Shown one piece after another: positions 8,877-18,697 of a stretch of DNA of 64,000 nt. Position numbers and translations under genes: made by a program. The stretch spans positions 2,728,001 through 2,792,000 of the forward strand of contig NZ_CP109190.1 of NCBI RefSeq assembly GCF_041438805.1, in the 5' to 3' direction. This stretch comes from Streptomyces sp. NBC_01707. Its GTDB lineage: Bacteria; Actinomycetota; Actinomycetes; Streptomycetales; Streptomycetaceae. The stretch's first letter is position 1, and every line of letters begins with the position of its first letter. The notes under the pieces were generated by a model, which worked only from the letters and a program-made list of their open reading frames with translations, was not told where the DNA came from and did not search any database.

Positions 8877-11036
8877 TCAGGTGACGGTGAAGATCCCGGC
8901 GTCGGTACCGGCCGGGGTGTACTCGGCGAGGCGGGCCCGCAGGCTGTCCTCGCGCTGCGGCTGGTAGAGGTCGTGGAAGGCGCCCATCTCGGAGCCGTCC
9001 TCGGCACCGCGCCTGATCTCGTCGGCGCAGCCCACGGCAGGCTGTCCGTACGCGGGGGTTCCGTACCGCTCGCTGGTGAACAGCGGCCGTACCCGCTGAG
9101 CCTCCTCCTGGCCTGCCAGGTCCGGTTGGCAGCGGTGCCGGCGTGGCGTCCGGGACCCGGGCGGCAGGTACGAGAAGCGCAGGCAGCCGATACCCCGCCG
9201 GGCCACCCGCATCGGCCCGGTGAAGACGCTGTTCTCGGCGATCTCCACCGCATGGGTGTGGATCTCGCCGATGACGGTGGTGCGGTGCGCGTACAGAACG
9301 GCATGCGCATGACGGCAGTCCGGCGCCGAGAGCGCCGCCCGGTCGTGCGCTGTGGCATCGAGGATGCTGTCCCGGATGTGGATGGGAAGCGGGTCGTGGC
9401 GCACCTCGTCGCCGATGACCTCGATGGTGCCCAGGATGCTGCGCTCGATGGACACGCACGCGGTGGTCCGGTCCAGGACCAGGCTCGGTTCCTCGGGCGA
9501 GTGCGGGTCGCACTCCGGCTCCAGCGACCAGCCCGGTACGAGCGTGCAGTGCCGCAGCACGACCGCGCCGACCGGACCGGTGACATTGAGCCCGCGCCCG
9601 GTGATCAGCAGACCGTCGAGCACGATCCGCGGGGCCTCGCCCTCGCAGTCCTCCTGGGCGCGGATGTTGAGGGCGTCGGGCCGGTTGCTGTACCAGTCGA
9701 GCAGCCGGATCACCGGCCGTGTGCCCTCGGCCGCCCGCACTTCGAGGCGGTCGCCCGGATCCAGATCGAAGTCCAGCTGCTCCTGGTAGGCGCCGCTGTG
9801 CGTGATCTCGATGATGCCGTCGGGGCCGCAGTGCCCGGAGCGCCGGTCGCGCTGCCAGTCGTTGTACGCGTCCATGATCCGCTGGTAGCTCTGGCCGGGG
9901 CCGACGCGGTAGACCCTGGCGGCCGTCGGTGTCTCCCGATCGCGCGGGTACTCTCCGCCGCCCATGTCGTCCGCGAACGCGGAGTGGTAGGTGACCCACA
10001 CGCCCTGCCGTGGAGCGGACCGCGAGCCGAAGGCGATCCTGCCGAGGGCCGGATCGACCGCCACCTGGCCGCGCTTGGGCCGGTAGCGCCAGTGGGTCAG
10101 ATCAGCCACCACGATGTCCGACATCGGCACCGGCTCGTCCTGGCCGTCGCGCCAGATCGTGAAGCTCTTGCCCGGCCCGTAGTAGTCGGCGAGCCGGTCG
10201 GCGAGCTGCCGGCGGCGGATGTACGCGGGAACGTTGTCGATCGTCGCGATATGGGTCGCCGACGGCTCCGGCACCGGCTTGGTCACCAGCGGAGCGTCAT
10301 TGCCGAGGATCGAGAAGGTGTAGAGGTTGCGGGCCCGGTCGATGCAGTACGCGGGCGAGCCGGTCAGGTGGTAGGGCTTCAACCGCCACACGAAGAGACC
10401 TACTCCGGCCGGGGAGTAACCGCCCTGGGTGCGTGCGGAGCCGGCCCGGCGCACGTTCACCGACTGCGCGACCGTGCCGAACGGCCCGCCCGCCAGGTCC
10501 AGCGCGGTCCCTTCCCGTACGTCCACGAGCCTGCCGCGCTCCAGGCGGCGTCCGTCGGCGGCCTCCGTGCCCGATCCGTACAGTTTCACCGGCTGCTGGT
10601 GGGAGACGAGACGGGAGAATTCCACGGCCCGCGAAGGCCATCCGGCGACGTCCTCCGCCAGCTCCTCGATGAGTGCGAGAGTGCCTTTGCGCCGCCGGTT
10701 GGCCACCGTGGCGGCCACGTCGCGGCGCGGCGCCAGGGCCTCGGCGAGACGCAGGCGCGAATCGTCCCCACCCTCGCCCTCAAGTCCCTTCGCCTGTACG
10801 CGTTCATAGCCCGGCAGGGGTGTGTAGCCGACCAGATCGCCCAGGTACGGGAGCACCCAGGGTGCGGCCGTCTCGACGAACCAGTCCTCGTACCCCTGCT
10901 CGACTCCGTCCCGCACCCGGTCCACCTGCTCGGCCATCACCGCGAGCAGCGCGCGCAGCGGCTCACCGTCCTCGATGTCCCGCCGGCGGTGCCACTGCGG
11001 GAGCAGATCCGCGAGGCCGTCCGGTTCCCTGGTCAT
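8877..11036 (-). CDS. CIS baseplate protein, gpI-like N-terminus with right-handed beta-helix
   Basis: The ATG at 11036 overlaps the upstream gene's stop as ATGA, giving 719 residues; the longer frame to 12188 runs through the neighbouring gene and is rejected. Residues 1-120 (ADLLPQWHRRRD, GYEDWFVETAAPWVLPYLGDL) resemble phage tail protein I-type wedge proteins that link baseplate J proteins. From about residue 350 the sequence becomes a series of short hydrophobic strands (IEITHSGAY, IVLDGLLITG, VVLRHCTLVPG, ACVSIERSILG) typical of a right-handed parallel beta-helix as in tail-spike proteins. It probably occupies the outer baseplate. Whether the beta-helix binds a ligand or is purely structural cannot be told. 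Confidence 0.8.
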   Translation of the reverse strand: MTREPDGLADLLPQWHRRRDIEDGEPLRALLAVMAEQVDRVRDGVEQGYEDWFVETAAPWVLPYLGDLVGYTPLPGYERVQAKGLEGEGGDDSRLRLAEALAPRRDVAATVANRRRKGTLALIEELAEDVAGWPSRAVEFSRLVSHQQPVKLYGSGTEAADGRRLERGRLVDVREGTALDLAGGPFGTVAQSVNVRRAGSARTQGGYSPAGVGLFVWRLKPYHLTGSPAYCIDRARNLYTFSILGNDAPLVTKPVPEPSATHIATIDNVPAYIRRRQLADRLADYYGPGKSFTIWRDGQDEPVPMSDIVVADLTHWRYRPKRGQVAVDPALGRIAFGSRSAPRQGVWVTYHSAFADDMGGGEYPRDRETPTAARVYRVGPGQSYQRIMDAYNDWQRDRRSGHCGPDGIIEITHSGAYQEQLDFDLDPGDRLEVRAAEGTRPVIRLLDWYSNRPDALNIRAQEDCEGEAPRIVLDGLLITGRGLNVTGPVGAVVLRHCTLVPGWSLEPECDPHSPEEPSLVLDRTTACVSIERSILGTIEVIGDEVRHDPLPIHIRDSILDATAHDRAALSAPDCRHAHAVLYAHRTTVIGEIHTHAVEIAENSVFTGPMRVARRGIGCLRFSYLPPGSRTPRRHRCQPDLAGQEEAQRVRPLFTSERYGTPAYGQPAVGCADEIRRGAEDGSEMGAFHDLYQPQREDSLRARLAEYTPAGTDAGIFTVT

Positions 11037-14000
11037 GCGGTGACCTCCGTCAGAATCAGCGTGTCCGCGACGCGCGGGGAGAGCAGGGCGAGCTGTGCGG
11101 GCCTGATGCCGCGGAAGACGAACACGGTCCGGTCCTTCTCGAGACGCCGGGTATCGGTGATGTCCGGGTTCAGCCGCAGCAGTTCGGCGAGCGAGATGCC
11201 GTACCGCGCTGCGACCTCGGTGAGCGTCTCGCCGTCGTCGGCGGTGACGCGGTACACGTCCTCGTCGTACGCCGCGAGCCGGGCCCCGACGGCGGTGCGC
11301 GGCTGGGCGAGCGAATCCTCGAGTCGGGCCAGCTCCTCGGGCGTCACGGACGCGGGCACACCGGTGAAGACATCCACGTCGACGTAGTCGACGCCGGGCA
11401 CCGAGTGGGCCGTCGCCAGCACCTCGGACAGTCGCGCGGGGCGACCCAACTCGCGTCGGCCGCTGCCGAACCGGGTCAGCAGCGCCTGGCGCAGGCGCGG
11501 TTCGACGACGGTCCAGGTGTGGTCGGGGGCGACCTTCACCTTCGCCGCGAGGAGCAGCAGCACCAGTTCGCGTACCTCCACCCGGACGGGAAGGCGTGAG
11601 TCGCCGTACTCGGCGAGCGAGGAACGCAGAGCCCGCAGCACCTCGGAGTCGTCCGCGATCGCGATGTCGTCGACCCCGGCGACCGTCACGTGCAGGATCC
11701 GCCGCCGCCCGTCGAAGATCTCGCGTGCCGCGGCGCGGCCGATGCCGGCCCGTGAGCGGGCGAAGTCCTCGTAGTCCTTGAGGGAGACGAGTCGGTCCAG
11801 CGCGGAGACCGCGAGCGGGATCGTCCGTCGGGTCAGGCCAGGACCGTCGGCCTCGGCGCCGCCCGTGGCGGGCTGTGGATTGGTGACGGCGGTGACCCCC
11901 AGCGGCCGGGTGATGGCCTGGGTGATGCGGTCCGCCCCGACGTTGGCGGCCCGGCCGGTACCGAAGCGGTACCGGGCCCGGACGTTCTCGTGTCCCGTGG
12001 GCAGCCGCGCACCGTGCACCCCGTCGCCGAACGTCACGGTCGTGCGTCCGTCCCCGGCCGTGCCCGAGACGTAGACCCGCTCTCGCGGACCGCGTCCCGC
12101 CAGGCTGTCCACCTCCTGCCACAACAGCCCGTCCACGCGCACCTCCAGCGTCGGGGTGGCCCCCAGAGGGTTGCCGGCGGGCAGCCATGTCAGCGGTGAC
12201 TGCCAGAGCGTGAACGTCTGGTCGGTCCGGCCGGCGTCGCCGCTGCCGATCGGCTCGTCGCGGCTCTCGCCGTGCGTCGCGGGCACTACATTGCCCTGGA
12301 TGCGTAGCGTGTCACGGCGGTAGCTGAAGGCCAGGTCCGTGGTGAGCGTGAGCTTCGTGTGGACGTGGTCGCCGGGCCGCTGCGGGTCGAGCTGCTGCTC
12401 CACCGCCGCGATCACCACCAGTTCGGTACCGCGGACCCCGGCCGTGTCGGGGATGTCGGTGCGCTCGCCCGACACCACCAGATGACGGCCGGGCCGCAAC
12501 CCGTCGTACAGCTCGGCCAGTTCGATTTCATTGCCGTGAACGTCCTCGCCCAGCGGCTCGTCGGCCGGGCGCAGCGCCTCGCCGCCCGCGTGGACGGTCG
12601 CGTCCCGGATCGCCGAGAGCAGCACGTCGTGCTCGTCCAGCCACGGTTCGGCGAGCGTCAGCTCGGTGCCACGGCCGGTGATCCCGTAGTCGGTGTACGC
12701 GGCGGTGCGTAGGGCGGTGACCCGGCTGGTCACGAACTTGAGGTTCTCGTCGCCCGGGATCCCGTCGGGTTCGCCGGCGCCCTTGCGAGGACGCTCGATC
12801 GCGACCCAGCTGCCGACGGTGATCTCGTCGTACACGGAGTCCAGCGCGACGACATGACGGTTCGCCTGCTTCGGCACGGTCGCGATGCCGACCTCGACAT
12901 TGGCCGGCTCACCGCCGACCGTGTACCGCAGGGTCACCTCGTACTCGCCGTGCCTGATCTGCTGGTGCTCGCCGGGAGCCAGGAACCGCTCCAGCGGCTC
13001 GCCGTTGTGGACGGCCACATGGACCCGGCCGTCGTCGCCCGGCCGGGAGACGAACAGCGTCCGTTCGGGCAGCCCCGACATCAGCCGGGCCGTCACACCG
13101 GGCTCCTGCGAGTCGGCCGGGCGCCGGCTCAGCCAGCTCAGATCGTGGTCCTGCGCGGACCGCGTCATCAGCGAGATCCGGCCCGGCCCCAGCGGGAAGG
13201 TCTTCTCGGCGGGCAGATTCTCCGAGACCTGCACCGACGCCCCGGTCTCGATGTGCTGGAACTCGGCGCCCACCGGCACCCGGCCCGCTGTGTCGAACAC
13301 GACCCGCATGGTGGTCAGAGCACCGCCGGTGAGCGGCCAGTCCGTCTGCCGGACGACTCGCCCGCGCTCGTCCTGAACGGGCTTGAGAGGCGCCGTCGCC
13401 CCGAACGGGGCGGCGGTGACCCGCATCGCCTGGAGATCGCGCAGCGACGGGGGCGCGGCCGGGGCGGCCTGCCGCCATGCCGCGTACATCCCGTCGGCCA
13501 CCCGCGGATCGAGCGCCGACAGCAGCTGAGCCCCGAGGTCGGAACCCGGCGCGAAGTAACGGCCCGGGTCGTGGGAGAGCGTGCGCGCCCCCGACGGCGG
13601 ACGCACCACACGGGTGCGCAGCGCGGGAAGTACGGCCCCCAGCGCCTGCATGGCCGGCGAGCCGGAAGCGGCCACGGTCGGGTCAGGGCGGGAGGGCTCC
13701 AGATCGGCCGCACGCTCGATCAGTTCGCCGACCACGGCCTGCAACTGCTCGAACCAGGCGGCGACCTCCCCGTACGGGGCGGCTATCGTCCGGGCCTCGG
13801 CGAGCCGGTCGTGCGGTTCGACGAGCCGTGCCGCGAACTGCGCGGGCGTCTTGATCCCGCCCAGATCGGCGCGTAACGGAGCGAGTACCTGGGCGTCGAA
13901 GTCCTCGATGATCCGGCTGACCGGACGCGGGTCGGGGTTGTCGGGGGTCGGCTCACCCTCCTCGGCCTCCCGCTCGTCCTCGGTGATCCACTCACGGAGT

Positions 14001-14785
14001 TCGGCGACCAGCTCGGTGAAGGAGGCCGGGGCGGACTGCGGCAGCCCGATCGCCGTGATCTCCTCGCCCCGGTCGATGCGGATACGCGCCACCGGAAGCA
14101 GCAGCCGCTGCCCGGGGCTCTCCGCGTCCCCGCCGAAGACGAAGAGCAGCCTGTCCCCGGTCTGCAGGGAGGTGTCGGTCCCGGAGACGAAGATCTCCGG
14201 GCGCTTGCGCAGATCGTCCGGGGTGAGCAGCGCGGGCCGGCGCCGGCGCACCGCCAGTTCGTTCCACGCCCAGCGCGCGACGAGGTCGTCGCTGGTCTCG
14301 AAGGCCTGAGACTCCTCGTCGGAGGTACTGGGCACGCTGTTGGCGCGCGCACCGCGCGGGATCAGCACCGGAACGTCCTCGGCCCGCGGATCCCTGTCCA
14401 GCGTGTACGCGAGATGGGTGTCGGCGGCGATGCCCGGCCGCGGCCGGTGTCCCACGAGGCGTCCCAGCAGAGCCAGCGAGCGGTGATCGTCGGCCGTGCG
14501 CAGATATCCCTCGTCGGCGATGCGCTCCGAGTGGAAGGTGAGCAGATCGCCCACGACCGCCCACGCGTCGAGCAGTCCGATCGACGGATCGTCCGGGGTG
14601 CGGACGGTCAGCCCGCGCAGCGCCGGATAGGCGGGGGACGCGAGCCGGTCGAGCATGGCCGCCCGGAACGAGCCGTAGTCGCCGACCCGGTAGTCGAGGG
14701 CGGTGCGGCCGGGCGCGGTGTACAGGACCTTGGGCGCGTGGCGTTCGTCGTGCCCGCCGCGGCCGCAATCGCAGGAGCCGCTCAT
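11033..14785 (-). CDS. CIS baseplate assembly protein (J-like, 1250 aa) with LysM near the C-terminus
   Basis: This very large protein of the putative-baseplate-assembly type is equivalent in position to the Afp12/Pvc12 wedge subunit. The start at 14785 (MSGSCDCGRGG) forms an ATGA overlap with the preceding gene. Residues ~35-110 carry the wedge N-terminus (DYGSFRAAMLDRLA, DAWAVVGDLLTFHSERIADEGYLRTA). The baseplate-J-like core lies around residues 900-1130, with RVYVSGTAGDG, FGDGVHGARLP and ALDRLVSLKDYEDFAR segments. Near residues 1175-1225 there is a LysM-type motif (YRVTADDGETLTEVAARYG, LLRLNPDI), which is unusual so close to the end of a wedge protein. It pairs with the adjacent 1055-residue paralogue. 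Confidence 0.85.
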   Translation of the reverse strand: MSGSCDCGRGGHDERHAPKVLYTAPGRTALDYRVGDYGSFRAAMLDRLASPAYPALRGLTVRTPDDPSIGLLDAWAVVGDLLTFHSERIADEGYLRTADDHRSLALLGRLVGHRPRPGIAADTHLAYTLDRDPRAEDVPVLIPRGARANSVPSTSDEESQAFETSDDLVARWAWNELAVRRRRPALLTPDDLRKRPEIFVSGTDTSLQTGDRLLFVFGGDAESPGQRLLLPVARIRIDRGEEITAIGLPQSAPASFTELVAELREWITEDEREAEEGEPTPDNPDPRPVSRIIEDFDAQVLAPLRADLGGIKTPAQFAARLVEPHDRLAEARTIAAPYGEVAAWFEQLQAVVGELIERAADLEPSRPDPTVAASGSPAMQALGAVLPALRTRVVRPPSGARTLSHDPGRYFAPGSDLGAQLLSALDPRVADGMYAAWRQAAPAAPPSLRDLQAMRVTAAPFGATAPLKPVQDERGRVVRQTDWPLTGGALTTMRVVFDTAGRVPVGAEFQHIETGASVQVSENLPAEKTFPLGPGRISLMTRSAQDHDLSWLSRRPADSQEPGVTARLMSGLPERTLFVSRPGDDGRVHVAVHNGEPLERFLAPGEHQQIRHGEYEVTLRYTVGGEPANVEVGIATVPKQANRHVVALDSVYDEITVGSWVAIERPRKGAGEPDGIPGDENLKFVTSRVTALRTAAYTDYGITGRGTELTLAEPWLDEHDVLLSAIRDATVHAGGEALRPADEPLGEDVHGNEIELAELYDGLRPGRHLVVSGERTDIPDTAGVRGTELVVIAAVEQQLDPQRPGDHVHTKLTLTTDLAFSYRRDTLRIQGNVVPATHGESRDEPIGSGDAGRTDQTFTLWQSPLTWLPAGNPLGATPTLEVRVDGLLWQEVDSLAGRGPRERVYVSGTAGDGRTTVTFGDGVHGARLPTGHENVRARYRFGTGRAANVGADRITQAITRPLGVTAVTNPQPATGGAEADGPGLTRRTIPLAVSALDRLVSLKDYEDFARSRAGIGRAAAREIFDGRRRILHVTVAGVDDIAIADDSEVLRALRSSLAEYGDSRLPVRVEVRELVLLLLAAKVKVAPDHTWTVVEPRLRQALLTRFGSGRRELGRPARLSEVLATAHSVPGVDYVDVDVFTGVPASVTPEELARLEDSLAQPRTAVGARLAAYDEDVYRVTADDGETLTEVAARYGISLAELLRLNPDITDTRRLEKDRTVFVFRGIRPAQLALLSPRVADTLILTEVTA

Positions 14786-17700
14786 CGCGTACCTCCACCG
14801 AGGTCGATCGAAAGCCGGCCCAGCTCGGGCCGGTCGGGGTCGTTGTCGCAACGCGCGATCTCCAGCGGGCCGAGCCGCAGCACGCCTGCCTCCAGTGCCG
14901 TGTCATCGAGTGGGTCTTCGTGGAACAGCCGGCGCAGCCTGGTCACCCGCACGCTCTCCACGCCGTGCACCGCCGCGGCCACCGCCACCAGACGGCTGAG
15001 CCGCACCGGTTCACCGAAGGTCAACGCGTCCGGATGGAAGAAGCCGAGACGTCCGCCGGTCAGCGGGCGGTTGCCGAGGAGTCCGTACAGCTCGGTGAGA
15101 ATCTGGCCGTGCTGATGGCCTGGCGCCGCGCACACCGCCAGCGTGATGTCCAGCGGCACGGACCGCGCGGGCCCCACCACCAGGTCGTGCCCGATGCGGC
15201 GGTAGCTCTCCAGTGCGTACGCCACCGAGTCGAGCAGCTCCGAGGACGCGTCCCCGCTGCCCAGCGCGTCGACGGCGACATGCGCCTCCTGCACACTGCC
15301 GGTCCAGCGGATCTCGGCGGCCGCGCGCTGCACTCCGGGCAGCTGAGATGCCAGTGCCGCATAGTCCTTGGCGGTGACGGCCCGCAGCCGCGTGCGCTTC
15401 AGGTCGAGCGGGGCGAGCTGGCGCACCTGCTCGACCGGCTCGGGCTCCGTGCCGCCGACGGCGGGCAGCGGATTGCGTACCCCCATGACGGGTATCGGGT
15501 CACCGGCGTCCGCGTCCTCGGGATCACGGCACAGCACCAGATGGTTGATGGCCTCCGCGCCGACGTTGCCGGCGGTGCCGCCGCCGAGCCGGTAGTGCAG
15601 CTCCAGCCGGGCGCCCGGCTGCGGGCGGGCACCGTGGCGCCCGTCCCCGAACCGCAGTGCGATCCGGCCGTCGTCCTCCAGCTCACCGACGAAGTGCCGG
15701 CCGCGCGGACCGCTGCGGAGCAGATCCCGCTCGGCGGTCCACCACTTCTCGCCCTCCGCGACCGTCACGGCGGGCAGCGCGGCCCGCGGATCCTGTACGA
15801 GCGCGGCCGCGGGACCGCGCAGCACCGGCTCGTCCGGATCGATCCCGGCCGCGTACTCGGCGCCCCAGGTGTGGGTGATCTCCCAGGCGATGGAACCGTC
15901 CAGCACCGCACCGGCCCGCGCCCGGGCCGTCAGCACCTCCAGCCGACGCAGCTTCGCAGCCAGCAACCGTTCGCTGCGGTGCAGCAACTCCCGTAGCGCG
16001 CTCACCGGATGACGGCGCAGCTCGAAACGCTCCAGCACGCGCAGCCCGAACAGCACGGTGAGTTCTGCGACTTCGGACTCCGTGAGCCCGTCGCAGTCAC
16101 GGGCGCCACGCCACAGCTCCACCAGCCGCTGCCGGACGCGTCCAGGGATGGCGGCCAACCGGTTGGACTGTCCCGCCGAGACATGACGCGGGTCGGGGAA
16201 CGGCACCGACTGGACGACAGGGGAACGCTGCAGCACCGGCCTGAAACGCGCCGGGATACCGGGGTAGACGACCTGAGCCAGCAGGGTCTCAAGCGCCTCG
16301 GCCTGTTCGTAGGCGGTGCCGGGGACGACCTTCTCCCGTCGGCGGCCCGCGAGTTCCAGGCCGAGACCGGCGCGCCCTGTCGGGTCCTCGCCGACGACGG
16401 TGAACAGCTCCCGTATCTGGTCAGCAGTCAGAAGCCGGCCACAACGGGTCTGTTCGCGAAGGGCGTTGACGAGATCCGCCGTGGCGTTCCCCTCCTTGCG
16501 ATCCCAGCAGCCGAAGCCGGACGGATCGCAGGACCCGAGGACGGCGGGAGCGGGAGGCACGGTGGCCGTCTCCGGCGTCCCGCCGCAGAACGTCTGCGAG
16601 CGCCCGTGATCGACGAGCACCACATTCCCGCGCGCCACGCTCACATCCTCGACCGGCTCGCAGTCGGTGCCGCCCCGCGTCGAGAGACGGACAGGGAAGG
16701 CCAGTGCGTCCTCCTGCGCCCAGGTGACCTCCACCACCGGCCGGTCGACCAGCCGGTCCACGCCCGGCGTGACCGAGGTGAGGCGTACGGCCTGACGGTG
16801 GGCGGGGTCGGCGTCGCCCGGCGTACCGGAGCGTGCCCCCAGCACCTCCTCGATCAGCAGCAGATCGCCGGGAGCGAGCTCCAGCGACCTGACCGAGCAC
16901 GCCTCGTCCGACCACGCGTCCCGCAGCGTCGCTGATGTGGCGCCCTCGGGCAGCGAGCACACCTCGTCGCCCCATGTCCAGAAGCGGATGGTGTTGTGCT
17001 CGGGGCGCAGCGCCAGCGGCTCGTCGGTAACGACCGGCTCGAACACCTCGACCGATCCTCGCTCGTCCAGCACGGCCAGGTCCCGGTCGTCGATGACGGT
17101 GCCGATCGCGGGCCGGTCCCGCGGCCCCAGGCCGCGGACGTCGACGGCGGCGAAGCTGTAGGTGCCGGGCCCCAGCGTCAGTTCCCGTACGGTCTCGACC
17201 GCGACGAAGGCCCGTGCGTTGACGCCGTCGTGCATCGGGTAGTCGATGAGCCGGACATGGCGGCGTACGGAGACGCGGCGGCGGGCCGTGTCGAGATACG
17301 CCTCCGTGGCCACCGCATCCTGCTGATAACTGATCCGGTCGGCGGTGTGGGCGAGCAGCTCGACCAGCGTCGTGCCGAGGTCGGCGGCGTTGCGCTCCAC
17401 CCAGTCCGGAGTGGTCAGCGCCAGCCGGTCCAGGATCAGGCGGCGGATCGTGTCGTAGTCGCGCGCGGTGTAGTCGATGACCGGGGCGGCCGGGAAGGCG
17501 GGCGGGCAGTCGGACTGCTCGTCCTTGCAGTCGAAGGGGGTCGGACAGTCGGGCCGGAAGTCGAACCCGGCGGAGAAGTACCGCTGGTCGAAGCCGGGAA
17601 AGGGCTCGGTGCCGGGCCGTCCGTACGGATCGGTGTCCACGACCGAGAGCGTGTACCGGGACGTGTCGCCGGTGCGGTCCAGCGTGACGAACAGCCGGTC

Positions 17701-17949
17701 GTCGAGCTCCGGGTCCTCCTCGCGCTCGACAGACACCTCCACGGCCTCGATGCCGGTGATCCGCCGGCCGCCGTCGATGCGTATGTTCTCCGGGCACAGC
17801 CCGTGGGGCGCCTTGCCGAGGAAGGTGACGGTGAGGGTCAGCCCGTCGTCACCGACCTCGACGGCGTCCACGCCCCCGAGCTGCGCAGCCCGTACCGTGA
17901 CGCGCCTGCCGTCCGTACGGCAGGCCGACTTCTCGCTCGTACCGTTCAT
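14782..17949 (-). CDS. CIS baseplate wedge protein (J / gp6-like, 1055 aa)
   Basis: This is a 1055-residue baseplate protein at the Afp11/Pvc11 position. The start overlaps the gp25-like stop as ATGA and the stop overlaps the next start likewise. After a ~130-residue beta-rich N-terminal region, residues ~135-220 hold the conserved wedge segment (IDYTARDYDTIRRLILDRLA, LVELLAHTADRISYQQDA), which has a close counterpart at the N-terminus of the 1250-residue neighbour. The C-terminal third carries the J-like signature (LRFGDGRHGARPQPGARL, YRLGGGTAGNVGA, LKRTRLRAVTAKDYAALA). In T4 terms it corresponds to the wedge that forms the inner baseplate ring and triggers sheath contraction. Confidence 0.88.
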   Translation of the reverse strand: MNGTSEKSACRTDGRRVTVRAAQLGGVDAVEVGDDGLTLTVTFLGKAPHGLCPENIRIDGGRRITGIEAVEVSVEREEDPELDDRLFVTLDRTGDTSRYTLSVVDTDPYGRPGTEPFPGFDQRYFSAGFDFRPDCPTPFDCKDEQSDCPPAFPAAPVIDYTARDYDTIRRLILDRLALTTPDWVERNAADLGTTLVELLAHTADRISYQQDAVATEAYLDTARRRVSVRRHVRLIDYPMHDGVNARAFVAVETVRELTLGPGTYSFAAVDVRGLGPRDRPAIGTVIDDRDLAVLDERGSVEVFEPVVTDEPLALRPEHNTIRFWTWGDEVCSLPEGATSATLRDAWSDEACSVRSLELAPGDLLLIEEVLGARSGTPGDADPAHRQAVRLTSVTPGVDRLVDRPVVEVTWAQEDALAFPVRLSTRGGTDCEPVEDVSVARGNVVLVDHGRSQTFCGGTPETATVPPAPAVLGSCDPSGFGCWDRKEGNATADLVNALREQTRCGRLLTADQIRELFTVVGEDPTGRAGLGLELAGRRREKVVPGTAYEQAEALETLLAQVVYPGIPARFRPVLQRSPVVQSVPFPDPRHVSAGQSNRLAAIPGRVRQRLVELWRGARDCDGLTESEVAELTVLFGLRVLERFELRRHPVSALRELLHRSERLLAAKLRRLEVLTARARAGAVLDGSIAWEITHTWGAEYAAGIDPDEPVLRGPAAALVQDPRAALPAVTVAEGEKWWTAERDLLRSGPRGRHFVGELEDDGRIALRFGDGRHGARPQPGARLELHYRLGGGTAGNVGAEAINHLVLCRDPEDADAGDPIPVMGVRNPLPAVGGTEPEPVEQVRQLAPLDLKRTRLRAVTAKDYAALASQLPGVQRAAAEIRWTGSVQEAHVAVDALGSGDASSELLDSVAYALESYRRIGHDLVVGPARSVPLDITLAVCAAPGHQHGQILTELYGLLGNRPLTGGRLGFFHPDALTFGEPVRLSRLVAVAAAVHGVESVRVTRLRRLFHEDPLDDTALEAGVLRLGPLEIARCDNDPDRPELGRLSIDLGGGTR

Positions 17950-18323
17950 GCCGGGCCGCTCCCCTCGAACACGTCGTCGCGCCGGCTCGCGGTGGAGCGC
18001 ACCACGTAGCGCAGATGGACCCGGACCACGTTCTCCTCGCTGACCACGTCCAGGGACTCCACCTCGATCAGCTCACCCAGCCGGCGCTGCAGGGACGCCT
18101 GCACCGACAGCTCCAGCGCGGAGGCCAGCTCGGGGCTGTTGGGCGTGAAGACCAGGTCGAGCAGCCCGCAGCCGAAGTCGGGGCGCATCACACGCTCGCC
18201 GGGACTGGTGAACAGCAACTGCTCGATCAGGTCGCGTACGTGCTCGTCGTGAGCCGCGTGCGCGGTGCGTCCTCGCCGGTCGGTCCGGAAGGGGAAGGCG
18301 ATATCGCTCCTCGTTCGCGTCAT
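17946..18323 (-). CDS. gp25-like baseplate wedge protein
   Basis: This is a 125-residue GPW/gp25 family protein. The ATG at 18323 (MTRTRSDIAFPF) overlaps the stop of the PAAR-like gene as ATGA; the longer frame to 18479 is a read-through of that gene. Residues 8-110 show the family landmarks: IAFPFRTD, HVRDLIEQLLFTSPGERVMRPDFGCGLLD and L-SVQASLQR-L. In phages and CIS, gp25 forms part of the wedge core that connects the hub to the first sheath ring. Length is normal for the family, and the call is strong because both the motifs and the gene order agree. Confidence 0.92.
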   Translation of the reverse strand: MTRTRSDIAFPFRTDRRGRTAHAAHDEHVRDLIEQLLFTSPGERVMRPDFGCGLLDLVFTPNSPELASALELSVQASLQRRLGELIEVESLDVVSEENVVRVHLRYVVRSTASRRDDVFEGSGPA

Positions 18324-18697
18324 CGGGAGGACACCCCCCGTGCGGATGCGGTCACGACCGGCGGGCCCTGCGGCACGAGCGCGGCGCTGAAGCAGAGCGC
18401 GGACGAGCTCTCCAGCAGCACGGGCCGGCCGTCGATCAGCACACCGGCGCGCTCCGGCGTCCAGCGGACCGTCACGCACGGATGCGGTACGCCGTCGACC
18501 GTGTGCCGGCAGCCGCTCACCGCGAAGACATCCGTCGCGGCGGGCACGGACAGCCCGTCGATCCGGACCCCGGACGACGGGGCGGAGGCGGGCGTGACAC
18601 GGCCGCCGTGCGGGCAGCTGATCGCCGAGCCGCTGCTCACGAGATTCCCGGACACCACGTATCTCCCCGTTCTTGTCGTACTCGTCGCTGTGGTCAT
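18320..18697 (-). CDS. PAAR-like spike-tip protein
   Basis: This is a 125-residue protein between the spike and gp25 genes, with ATGA overlaps on both sides. It carries a PAAR-like pattern: VSSGSAISCPHGGRVTP (residues ~20-37), then AVSGCRHTVDGVPHPCV (~59-75). The repeated Cys/His residues could bind a metal ion at the point of the needle as in PAAR proteins. PAAR-family proteins cap the trimeric spike and sharpen it for membrane piercing. It is equivalent in position to Afp10/Pvc10. The sequence is divergent from classical PAAR, so the call leans partly on gene order. Confidence 0.8.
   Translation of the reverse strand: MTTATSTTRTGRYVVSGNLVSSGSAISCPHGGRVTPASAPSSGVRIDGLSVPAATDVFAVSGCRHTVDGVPHPCVTVRWTPERAGVLIDGRPVLLESSSALCFSAALVPQGPPVVTASARGVSSR

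Noticed and set aside
8877..12188. Extended 1103-codon version of the gpI/beta-helix gene
   Set aside because: The first ~380 codons overlap the 1250-residue wedge gene in another frame and look like antisense-type Arg/Gly shadow; the ATG at 11036 has an ATGA overlap and starts the conserved part.
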